Source: Bimuria novae-zelandiae CBS 107.79 (Eukaryota > Ascomycota > Dothideomycetes > Pleosporales > Didymosphaeriaceae). Taken from it: DNA of 64,000 nt. The notes below the pieces were generated by a model. That model was not told the origin of the DNA, searched no databases, and worked only from the letters and a program-made list of their open reading frames with translations. Shown in pieces: positions 32,401 through 41,953 of this stretch (position 1 is its first letter; the number at the start of each line of letters is the position of its first letter). The translations under genes and the position numbers were made by a program. The stretch covers positions 310,001 through 374,000 of the forward strand of contig ML976675.1 in NCBI GenBank assembly GCA_010015655.1, written 5' to 3'.

Positions 32401-33704
32401 CGTACCTACGCATCTACTATAATAACTAGAAAAATAACTAGATTTCCCTATTACCTATAGCACAATTAGCATACAATAACAAGATATTAGCAGTAACAGG
32501 ATACACACCGTTCTATGCGAACCACAGAAGATATCTACATCTCTTTAATTAAATATTTCCTACAAATATTAGGACAGAAGAAGCCATCAGTTTGGTAGAA
32601 AGAATAAAAACGACACACGAATAACTCTAAGAGAATCTTAAGAAAGCTTAATAGCAAGCTATTTCCTACATAAATTGAAAACGAAAAACGGCACCTTAGC
32701 TAAAGAAGGGGGATAAAGCATATCTGCTTACAAAGAACCTTCGAACTTAAAAGAAGAAATATAAGAAACTAGATTATATTAAGGTTAGACCATTTTTTAT
32801 TTCCGAGCAAATATCACTGGTTAACTACTAATTAGAACTACCACTAGACGCCAAGATACACTAGGTATTCTATATAGACCGATTGGAACCAGCCGACCTA
32901 GAGACACCAGTCGAAACCACCTTCTATCACTAGCTAGAGGAAGAAAACAAATTCGAAGTTAAATAAATACTGTAACACACGGATTAGCCACGCACGTATC
33001 TTATTAAATAGAAGGGATACCTATATAGCGAAAACACATAAGAACCTAAAGAGAACTTAGTAAACTGTAAATAGTTACTCTAATAATACCACAGGAACAT
33101 ACCTAAGAACCGTTCGCGGTTATAGGTAAGATACTAGAGTAATTATCTAGTAACCCTAGTGTCGACCATATTAAGGGAGAAAAGCTAATAGTGGCTACTA
33201 TAGCAGGACAGTCCTCTGATACTGCCTTTGCTTCTAACTCTCTAGCAGTATCTATTTTAGACATAAGGCATTACGCCTTCTTCTTAGCACGCTCTTTAGC
33301 CTGCTATAATATTTTCTTATTCCGCAGAAGTCGTATTAACACTTTTACTAATAATTTCTTATCCGCATCTACCTTCTTTTTATACTTATTATAAGTTTTG
33401 TCTAACGACGCCTACGATAAGTTTACGCAAGGCTTTTACGTACGAATACACTTAAAACACTTTAGATAGGCGTTAGGATTAGATAATAGTATAATAATAT
33501 ACTTAGAGCTAGAAAGTAAGTAACGATCGCAAGAGATAGGATAGACAACACTATTATAATAAGTTTTAATACTAAGACAGATATCGCGGGCTTTAGCGAA
33601 AGACATTATAGTAAAACGCACTAAGAAGCGGGGCAACTAAACTTTATCTATTTTATAAGATAGGTTATATAATTTAAGGACAAATCACCGGAGAAAGAGG
33701 ATAA
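29416..33704 (+). pseudogene. Gypsy pol remnant: protease, reverse transcriptase, RNase H, integrase, chromodomain
   Basis: Domains can be read through RIP stops. Protease: AMLDLGA**SYISRKAL near 29840 (family LDSGAxxSFIS). Reverse transcriptase: SGELRPCVDY*KLND, IFTLLDLRDRYHLIQIKEG, and the catalytic YIDN in IIYIDNILIYLEN at about 30910, where family members have YxDD. RNase H: LRIKTDASDLALGACA and YDIHGKELYAIVRVLKY at 31350-31520. Integrase: GHLGVKKIIELI, DFITGLLG, AYHPQTDGQTERTN at about 32350. Chromodomain: YLIK*KGYLYSENT*EPKENL near 33000-33060. Stops are mostly TAG and TAA at Gln and Trp sites. The active-site Asp-to-Asn change and the stops make it non-functional. Confidence 0.88.
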
Positions 33705-34181
33705 TGTTAGGATCTATATTTAGCATCACCAGGCTAACATTCTGAGACGGCCAAGGTCTTATAGGAGCCAATGGTGGCACAGCAATAGGCAAGTCACGTG
33801 ACTGCTTAAAGCGCTCGAAGCGAGCAAGTTGAGCAGGTGCAGGAAGCTAAGGCTGTGCTCGCTCCGCTCGAGTTAAGCAAGTTAAGCATATGTAGAAAGC
33901 TAAGGCTGCGCTTGACATGCTCGAAGCGAGCAAGTCGAGCATGCTAAGTATATAGGAATATGAGGATGGACTCTTCCACCTCGTATTTAACCTATTTATT
34001 AATCTATCGTTTGGATTCACTTAGGCTCTTGTTAATTTAATTATAACGCACCTTACTTTAATACTAACACCCTATTAATAAGCGCGAGCTATTAATACAC
34101 CCTTTCCCGTCTTCGACATCGCTCCTGCTAGAGAACCAACCTTAACCCCATTTCGGACTAGCTACCTGTAGGGACTTAACA
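33705..34181 (+). repeat. Gypsy 3' LTR
   Basis: 477 bp, ends CTTAACA, followed by TAAGA (34182-34186). Compared with the 5' LTR, each copy carries T or A where the other keeps C or G at different sites. Confidence 0.92.
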
Positions 34182-34186
34182 TAAGA
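34182..34186. repeat. Target-site duplication TAAGA, right copy
   Basis: Matches 23196-23200 and marks the point where Gypsy entered Copia. Confidence 0.9.
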
Positions 34187-36899
34187 CTCTTTCCCTTAAC
34201 ACTAAATCCTCCTTACCTCTAAGCTACTACTATAATTAAGCCTCGTCTTGCTCTAATTCGTTTTCTAGCGTTTGAATTTATTTATCTAGAATAACGTTAT
34301 CGCCTTAATTATCTAGATTTCTAGCTACTAGGCATAATATGTCATAAAATAGAGCGTCTACTATACGCTATATCTTTTTAACTTACTTAGTAATTACGGA
34401 AGCCTTCTTATCCACTCTATGCTTAACTTAGGAGAGAACTCCCCTATTAGACGTAGTTAATTATTAGAGTAATGTACGCGCTCGCGCTTGCTAGGTTATT
34501 AGTAAGTCCTCTACTTTAATATTATCTTTATTTAGCATCTCTAGCATATCTAATAGCTTAATAAATCTTGTAATAGCTTGCGCGTTATACCTATCTTTAC
34601 TACCTTTATAAAAATAACTTAGGTTAAAAATAACGTCTCTTACGCGAATAACTTGGTCCTTCGTTAGTAGCTAAATCCTAAAGATATTAGTTAAATCATA
34701 CCCTATAAGATAGCTAATAAGAGCCCTAGACTGCGTCTTTACAGCCTTTAGCAGGTGTTTATTTAATATATATGCTTAATAACTAATAGGCCGCATGTGG
34801 GAGACGATAGGCTTGTGTCTCTAGATAATCTTATACAGAGTTTTCTAGCCTAACGACCTCGTTGGCGTATAGTCAAGTAAGTACCTTACTATCTTATATA
34901 TCTTGTTTGCTAGCTTCTTAGGTAAGTTAGCCTATAACGTTAGCGCTCTTACCCTTGTGCTAAGCGTCTTTTTAGCTATTTTAGCGCTGCTATTCTACTC
35001 TAGTATATCTAATACCTATAGCTCTAAGCGTATTCCTAATTTATTATAAAGACTCTTAAACCTAAATCCTTTCTTGTCGTTAGCTTTTATAATAATTACG
35101 TTGTAATCAAACTGCCTCTAGATCTACTAAATCACGCTAAGTAGCTAGGGACGCAACTCTCTAGCGTTTCTTATCTTAGTTATTTCTATCTTATTCTTTT
35201 TAAAGTACTTGTCTACCACATAAGTAGCGTACCTATTATAATTATAGTAGAGCTTTCCGTGCTCGCGGATTTATAAAACGTTAATAGTAATATAATAAAA
35301 CAGGCGCTCTGCCATGTCTGCTAGCGTACGCCTAGACACCTGCTACGTAAGCTTCGCCTTATAGTAAACCTGGCAATTAAGGTCCTATTGCTCGACGATT
35401 GTTACTTTAACGCTAATTATATTTTCTTATAAGTATTAGATTACCTCTCTTAATAAATAACCTTATATAGCATAAGTAAGCTTCGCGCTAAGTTTTTAGG
35501 CAGGTTTTAGTATCCTTAATAGCGCCGTCCTTATTATAAAGATAAATAATATTAGCTTCTTTAGTCGCTTGCTTATCTTAACGTTAAGTAACTAGTAGCC
35601 CCGCTAGTACTCTAAATAAGTAATTACCCCTAAGCTCCTATATAAAACGTCTCTACTAGAGTTAAAGTAAATGCCTACATTACGACAGCGGCCCAGGCCT
35701 ATAACGCTTATTAAGAAGCCTAGTATAAAAGCAACGTAAGTAAGTGCTAAACTTTTAACACTAGACGGCGTATAAATAGAGAGGCTAACTTTACCCTAGG
35801 CTTCTACTAGAATATAACTTACTCTAGTAGTAATAGTCCTGCTATTATGCTCCTTACGTTGCCTTTCCTAGCCTACCTAGTCCTCCAAGTTAATAATATA
35901 AGTATTACTACCTAGGTCTAGAATCCAGCGGTCCTATAAACCATCACCCTCTGCGATAGCTACGACTTCGAGATCTCTAGATAGTAGAGAGTTATCGTCT
36001 ATAAGGACAGCCTCTACTATAAAATTAGCTATATAAGTGGCTAGAGTAGTAGGAGCTTTACCGTCGTCCGCTATAATTATCTCCTTAATATCTATATTAT
36101 TACGCTTACGCTATTTGCCTAGGTACTCCTCTACCTTCTCTTTTAAGCTAGCGTTGTCCTTATAAGCCTTCTTAATACGCTCTTATATAGACTTCTTATC
36201 CTTAAAGTCTACGCGCCTGCCTTTAGCATGTAGGTTAAGGTAATAGTAGTTCTCCCCCTAGTGGCGAAATCTACATAAGTAGCTCTTGCCCTTATCGTTA
36301 GAGCTATCCTTATCTAACTCTTAGACAGTCTTTGCTACTTAAAGCTCTCCTACTATTACTGCAAGTTAAAGGGCCCTAGGTTAAGTTATTAATAAGTAGT
36401 CCTTATACGTCGCGATCTCGTCTTCTAATAATAGAGTAGTTATTTAGCTAGTGTGCTATTACTTAAGATAACTCGCTAGCGCAAGCGCTCTATACTCTAA
36501 ATCTACTACCTTAATAGCTACTAAAAAATCCTTTACTAATTAGTTATCTACAATATCTAATAGCGAAACCACATGCGCCTATCTTGTTACGTTAAGCTAG
36601 TCCCTTAGCTAAATCTTTATACTCTTGTCCCTTAGTAGCACGTATAACTAGCGATACTTTTTTTTTAGTTTACGCTTAATTGTGGTTGTCGTAAGCAATA
36701 AGTAGGCCTTAAGAGTAACTAGATATTTATAAGTAGTATCCTTACCCTATAGTAAGTATAGGTTGCGTTAATATACAGTGCGCGCTATTTTAGAGTTAAA
36801 AAAAGTAAGCGCTCTTTACTAATGCTTAAATACTAAAAGATCTTACTTATACTTTTAATATAAGAATTAGTAGCGCGCAAACCCTTTGTCGTTAAGATC
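34187..36899 (-). pseudogene. Copia 5' part: gag remainder, protease and integrase region, RIP-mutated
   Basis: Reading leftward, a zinc-knuckle-like KSYLCRFRH*GENYYYLN is visible at about 36290-36230. Further left a protease-core-like RWILDLGSNTYIINLED appears near 35920-35870. Integrase would follow but is too degraded to place. The sequence is strongly TA-rich with stops in every frame. Confidence 0.7.
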
Positions 36900-37154
36900 T
36901 TACTTAGTGTAATTTACTAGTATAGGGATTAGTTCCTTATTTGCCCCTGCGCGTGGCAACGCGTCTTTTAGCTCTAGTAGAGTGGGCGCTGTCAATTGCT
37001 TCAAATCTGCCTCTGGCACGTCAGGATCCACATACTCCCACAGCCTATGCTGTTGCGCTGTATCTTTACGCAAAAATAACCAAGCTTGCCAGTCCTTGGG
37101 CGTCTCAAGGATCACTCCCATCGCTCGGGATGCTGCCTGCAATTCGGCCGTCAT
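36900..37154 (-). pseudogene. Copia Gag N-terminus, unmutated 84 codons
   Basis: From the ATG at 37154 the frame reads MTAELQAASRAMGVILETP and then DWQAWLFLRKDTAQQHRLWE, the typical start of fungal Copia Gag (Trp-rich W..WLFLRK followed by LWEYVDPD). It ends at a TAA at 36900, beyond which RIP damage begins. The preserved stretch (36930-37269) is un-RIPed and adjoins the 5' LTR. Confidence 0.8.
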
Positions 37155-37255
37155 CGTGATTGTATGGAGAGGGCAAACAAATGGTATGTGTGAAAGATCA
37201 GACGACTAAGAGCGATCACTGACTGCAATAGCTGAGTTGCCCGACAAAACACTAT

Positions 37256-37269
37256 GCCGGGCTCATAAC
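37256..37269 (-). promoter_or_regulatory. Copia primer-binding site complementary to initiator tRNA-Met anticodon arm
   Basis: Directly inside the 5' LTR the element strand reads GTTATGAGCCCGGC. Its complement contains GGGCTCATAAC, the anticodon stem-loop sequence of fungal initiator tRNA-Met. Several Copia elements are known to prime from an internal tRNA-iMet half, which supports both orientation and LTR end. Confidence 0.7.
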
Positions 37270-37465
37270 TATGAACCAAATAACTCATGTATATCCCCCT
37301 CTGCCACTAGAGGTAAGCTATCTCCTATATACCCAGGCGCAAACATCCTAGATAACTGGCAAACAGCAAACAAAAGGAAAATAAGCCATCAGCTCGGTGG
37401 CAAACATCAAAAACAAACAAAAGGAAAACAAGCCATCAGCTCAGTGGCAAACATCAAACCTCACA
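37270..37465 (-). repeat. Copia 5' LTR (right copy)
   Basis: 196 bp, identical to 20911-21106 except for one G/A difference at the inner end. In element orientation it is CACA to CATA, a CpA-to-TpA change typical of RIP. Confidence 0.92.
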
Positions 37466-37470
37466 GTGGT
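37466..37470. repeat. Target-site duplication GTGGT, right copy
   Basis: Matches 20906-20910. Confidence 0.9.
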
Positions 37471-37707
37471 AGGCAAAAAAAAAGCCAGGATACTTGTATT
37501 CCAAGTGGGAGCGATTGCTGTATGAATTAAGCAAAACGCCGGAAACCTGGAAGAAGGAATCTAAACACAAACAACCCCCCCGCCCCAGAGTATCGAAACT
37601 TGTTGCACCAACGCCAAAGCAGCTTACAAAATGCATCGACACTAAACTAAACAAAACAGCTTATGCGCTCCACGTTCTATATCGACGGCTTTAGGAGAGA
37701 CGGACGC

Positions 37708-38866
37708 CTAGTACCTGAAGCGCATGCCACGCTGGACAACGCCTGTAATACGCGCCTCAGTCGGCAGCGGCGACCCCGAGATCTCCGAGATGCAGATGGT
37801 GCTGCTCGCGGCATCAGCCTCAGTTTCAGCCGGGGTCGGGGTCGGCGCGGAGGTCGGCGCGGACGCCGCAATAGAAGTAGCATTGTTAGGGCAGCTAGCA
37901 GCCTCGACGCTACCAGCAGCGACGGCGATGATGTTGTCGGCACCGAGCTTGTTCTGAGACAGACGACTGTTGTACTTGACGAGCTTCTTGATGGCGTTGA
38001 AGTCGGGCACGTTGATCTGGAGGGGGTTCTCGACGGCCAGGAAGGTCACGCCCTCGGAGCAGGGCGGCGTGGTCAGCGAGCCAGAGTACTGGAAGATGTT
38101 GGAGGACTCGACCTGGGCGAGGACGCCGCTGAAGTCGATGCCGTCTTCGATGGGCGTCTTGCTGCCCACCTCTTGGATGGCGTCGAGGTGGGGCGTGATG
38201 CCTGCGATGAGGGGGTCCGACGCTTCAGTGGAGAGCTCGAACATGAGCGCTAAAACGACGAGCTGGGATTCGTCGGCTGGACGGGGTAGGTTAGCTTTGA
38301 GGGTTTGAGGGTTTGGGGGTTTGGGGTGAGGCAGGGGTTGTAGATGAATGGGGCGTGCTTCATGTGGAGCAAGGATGGGTTGGAGGGGGGACATACCGAT
38401 GCCCTTGTGGACCATGTGCACCTCGAGAGGGAAGTACTCGCGGTTGATGCGGTGCTCAGAAGGAGTGTGGATGTGGAACTGAGCGAGGGCGAACTGGTCC
38501 CCAGCGAAGGTGGTGGTACCGTTGACAATGACTTCAATGGTGGTGCCGAGGTTCTCGAACTCAACGGGCGCCTTGGGAATGTCGATGGCAGGCTTCTCAG
38601 TAGCAAACTGCACCGAGCTGTCTGTAGGGGGGTCAGTGGAGCTGAGTGAAGTGTGACTTGTCCTACGTACCGATGTTGATAGGAGACTGGTTCTTTCCGG
38701 AGCTGCATGCTTCGTTCTCAGGAGCAAGTGCGGCCCAGTTCAATGGACCCATAGTGTCCTCGTATCCAAACCTAGGTGCCTTTGCTGCGCCCTCCGCACG
38801 CTTGTAGACACCGTGGAGGCAGGAAGCTGAAGCCGTACCGGCTACGAGGAGCGACTTGAAGAACAT
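37708..38866 (-). CDS. Secreted alpha-type carbonic anhydrase
   Basis: Exons 38866-38671, 38621-38397 and 38276-37708 join to 329 residues. The start MFFKSLLVAGTASASCLHGV is a signal peptide. The alpha-CA fold is clear: GPLNWAAL, NQSPINI, then FALAQFHIHTPSEH with zinc ligands His115 and His117, and EVHMVHK with His134. GSLTTPPCSEGV and NSR near the C-terminal part are also hallmarks. It hydrates CO2 to bicarbonate, here presumably outside the cell or in the wall. A Thr/Pro/Ala-rich tail of about 70 residues (SAPTPTPAETEAD) follows the domain. The last intron is 120 nt, long for this region. The stop lies only 237 bases from the transposon target duplication, so the insertion sits in its 3' flank. 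Confidence 0.95.
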
Positions 38867-41378
38867 GTTGAAATTGGAGTCGGGTGGAAAATTTGATGTG
38901 GGGTTAAGAAGATGGACTGCAAAAAGGAGTCTGAAGGAGTGTGTGGCAGTCTAAAGAGGGAGAAGTGAAGGTATTTGAGTGTCTGAAGCAGCTGAAGACG
39001 AGGTTGTACGGAGGCGTGCTTAGACGGCGATGTACGCACAGAGCAAAAAGAATGATAGCCGAAGGATCTGTCTGAAGACCGATGGATTTGGAAGCGAAGA
39101 GAAATGTGGTGTCCAAGCGTTGCAAACAAGAGGAGGCTGAGAATGACTGAAGTGAATGAGATGAGATGCAACTGCAGCGTTACCAGCAAAGATATATCGG
39201 TGATGAGGTGACGGAGAATACGCCCTGCAGCGACGATACCGACGAGGCTTCTCCGAGCCAAGATGTATAGCGCCTATCTCACACATTGTCTTACAGTCGA
39301 AAATCTCCGAAGGGGTGCTAGCGAATTGGAGGGGTATAAGCCGAGCAGTGTAAATAGGCCGCTGGCGGCTGCCAAGTGGTAGCGGCAGTGAAAAACAAGC
39401 TAGAGACAATTGGCACCGACAGGAGCTTAGATCCTGGTAGGAGCATTGGCGAAGATCTTGTCGAGCACGGGGCGATAACGTAGGATATCGTGGAGATGCG
39501 ATATTAACGACTACGCGGTCGGTCTTAGCTCTTCCTCTTGATTCGTGACAAGCTGTTCTTTCAACGGCTTTCTTCTCCATTTTTTAACGAATAGAGGGGA
39601 GCCAAGACGATCAACATAATGATTGCTTTCGAATTTCTATGGTATCGCATGTTCTCTCAGATCCTCGCCGCAGTCTAATGTATACTGTAGAACGCAAATC
39701 GACTCGGGTCCGCACGGGCGAGACTCTTTCACCACAATACCTCATCCTGGCTGGCAGCAAAAAAACATGCTGTTCCGGATGTAGACAAGCAACCCTGCGT
39801 ATGAAACCCCTTGAAAACGTCCTTGGCACCACTGGGCGGGGAACGGTATGAATCCGGACGCGTGGCAGACCCCAGATGTCTCCCTGGACTGCCAAGTCCG
39901 CCCAAGGCCATCACCCGGCAGCATTGGCAGACAGCGAACCGCCTACTATACCGGCTTCTCCACATATAGATGCCTCTAACGCTGAGGCACGTTGACCCCT
40001 CAAAATCAGGCCACTATGAAACAGGCTCACAACCTGAAGCAAAAACCAGAATGACGTGCACTCGGGTCGAAGCCACTGCATGCTCGGCGCTGTCTCGGAG
40101 TGTCTTCCCCACGCTGAACGACAGTTTTCGCATTTTCCACGCCAGCCACGATACGCTCGGCGCTGCCTCGGATAGCATCATCGTCCAACTCATCACCGAC
40201 AGTAATGACAGGTTCTGGACCTGACCGGCGGATATTTCATCGCCAAGCTCTCCGCTTGGCGAAGGAGTCCATGAGCCTGGTGAGCGTGAGCGCGAGCGCG
40301 AGCGCACTGCGCAGGCTGCTGCTCAGCGGCAACGCCGGCGGCGGTGCTTGCAAGGCTGCACAGCGCAATTGGCCGCGTCAACGCATTAGCGCAGTGGGGT
40401 TCGTGGGATGGCACTGCTTGGTGGATGACAATGGAAGGAGTTGCGAAGCTTGACGCGTCGGTAATGTAGATTGTACACTGTTGCAGTCGTGCGAGGCTGC
40501 GAGCGCAACGGCCCGTTCGCGCCTGTCAATATCTGTAATCGGCGCTATTTTTGGTCTGCACGTGGGCGCAGTCAGCCCGTGGACCACCATAACGGAGTGT
40601 ACGAAGTAGCACACCACGACTTTGCTCGCATTCACAACTTTGTCCCCCTATTCGCAGCTCTCTCTAAGTGTTTTCTGCCAGTATTGAGGGCATCGAATCA
40701 CCCAGCGTGCGCTGTTCAGCCTGTTTTTCTAGTTTCCTAGCCAGCGGTACCCCATAGGGTCCTAACAACAACTCACAGCTCTCTCGAATGCCGCCTACAA
40801 ACGCATCGACGTTGTGCAGACACGACAAAGCTGTGCCATTTGGCTTCGCTATACCTCGTCGTGCTACCTCGAGACACCAGACACATGCAGGCTACACGAA
40901 CATTTTTCAAGAAACAGGAACAAGTACTAATGTTTGGCTTTCTAGGCTTGCTACGAGCTATTCATGGCATCGGTTTCTTTCACCCGAACAACCTGGTACT
41001 CTTCGATATCTTCCTGTCCACGTAAGCAGTAATAGCCATGTGGCCTGGACGCCATAATTTACACCCAAAACAATAATAGCAACACTGTCGCAGTACACCA
41101 AAGATGCACCGCCGCACGTACCGGAGAAGGAATCGAAGACAAATATGAGTGCGATGCTGCGCGAGCGGACTCTCGTCCCGATGCGGCTTCACGAGACGCT
41201 TGATTGCCCATGACAGAGAATTCGGGGAACAACGAAAGGCAACAAGGTCGCGGAAAGGGACAAATATGCATGGAAAGGCTGAATCCGAGAGGAGAGGGTG
41301 TCCACGCCCGAAAATCATGGTTGAGACCCACAGCTAGGCAGCTTCGCGTTCCTCCACAAGGGTGCCGCGTTCTCTGGC
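38867..41378. other. Intergenic region, about 2.5 kb
   Basis: It contains the carbonic anhydrase promoter at its left end. Reading frames of 60-190 codons occur on both strands, but none shows domain similarity, codon bias or coherent splicing. No feature is called. Confidence 0.5.
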
Positions 41379-41873
41379 CTAGTTGACCAGAGCATATGGG
41401 TTCTCCGCATTCTCGCCGCTGTTGATGAATGTATGACCGTCGAGCTCTGCCAATTCCCGAGTTGAATGGTCGCGCCTTGGAAAGGTACTCAATTTTTGTG
41501 GTAAAGTCGATTCCCATAGTGTCCTCCTCTCTCTCAGGCTGATGCCGCCTAACATCGGGCCGTCCGAATCGTGGCCTGGCAACACATGGAACGCCGAAAC
41601 ACTGACGTTCTCGGGTGCATTGTTTGCACCTAAATTAGATATCGTGGCGCGAGCAGTTGGGACTCTTTCAAATGCCTCAATCATGTTCTGCTCCGCCTCT
41701 TGGCTCGGTGTACGCTTCAATTTCGCGTGCCGTCTCAGTTTCTTCGCTCTCTCCTTTTCCCTCCTTTCCCTCCTTTCCCTCCTCTTCTTCTTGGACTCGT
41801 AAATTTTCGGTTGCTCGTATGGACTATCGCTTGAATCGCCTTCATCTATCCTGATGAATACCTTGACTGAGTC
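41379..41873 (-). CDS. Orphan C-terminal exon of an unrecognised protein
   Basis: A minus-strand frame stays open from 41873 to the stop at 41379 (165 codons). It is preceded by a good acceptor (TTTTATTAG, with TTACTAAT as branch site). It reads GSDSVKVFIRIDEGDSSDSP, then a basic helix KKKRRERRERREKERAKKLR, then SNLGANNAPENVSVSAFHVL and ELDGHTFINSGENAENPYAL. No in-frame ATG precedes residue 84 (MIEAFERV). The next gene upstream, the PP-Z phosphatase, stops only 80 bases away, so no room for a first exon is evident. It may be a gene remnant or an exon whose 5' part was lost. The family is not recognised. Confidence 0.35.
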   Translation of the reverse strand, partial: DSVKVFIRIDEGDSSDSPYEQPKIYESKKKRRERRERREKERAKKLRRHAKLKRTPSQEAEQNMIEAFERVPTARATISNLGANNAPENVSVSAFHVLPGHDSDGPMLGGISLRERRTLWESTLPQKLSTFPRRDHSTRELAELDGHTFINSGENAENPYALVN

Positions 41874-41953
41874 ACTGCCCTAATAAAAGAGCGGATTAGT
41901 AACTCTGGGGATACTGTGATGCAGGCTGAAAGTTCGGTCAGTCACGCTTCTAT

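Larger units (their letters stand above)
23201..34181 (+). mobile_element. Ty3/Gypsy chromovirus, RIP-degraded, carrying two DNA transposons
   Basis: The element spans 10,981 bp, or about 6.8 kb without the two pogo insertions. It has 477-bp LTRs starting TGTTAGGATC and ending CTTAACA, and a TAAGA duplication. Domains run left to right: gag with a mutated zinc knuckle (about 24570-24640), protease (about 29840-29880), reverse transcriptase and RNase H (30360-31740), integrase (31840-32700) and chromodomain (about 32940-33090). This order with a C-terminal chromodomain is diagnostic of chromoviruses. A purine run GGAGAAAGAGG at 33690-33700 fits the polypurine tract before the 3' LTR. Stops caused by C-to-T change are scattered throughout, so it is dead. 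It inserted into the Copia pol region. Confidence 0.93.
20911..37465 (-). mobile_element. Ty1/Copia LTR retrotransposon, RIP-degraded, carrying nested insertions
   Basis: The element spans 16,555 bp including insertions and about 5.6 kb without them, a normal Copia length. It is bounded by 196-bp LTRs and a GTGGT duplication and reads right to left. A tRNA-iMet-like primer site abuts the right (5') LTR. A purine-rich tract lies against the left (3') LTR at 21107-21124. Gag begins at 37154. A degraded CCHC region lies at about 36200-36300, a protease-like WILDLGSNTYIIN at about 35900, and a reverse transcriptase segment at about 22080-22160 reading GELI*FLGV*VLRDRKQRKI. That order (protease before reverse transcriptase at the 3' side) and the last motif identify Copia rather than Gypsy. 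A Gypsy element splits it at 23201-34181. Stops are TAG or TGA at expected Trp, Gln or Arg codons, the mark of RIP. It is not autonomous. Confidence 0.92.

Noticed and set aside
20911..37465. A single very large LTR element or a giant Starship-like element
   Set aside because: The length is fully explained by nested insertions with their own terminal repeats and duplications. No captain-type tyrosine recombinase or cargo genes are seen.
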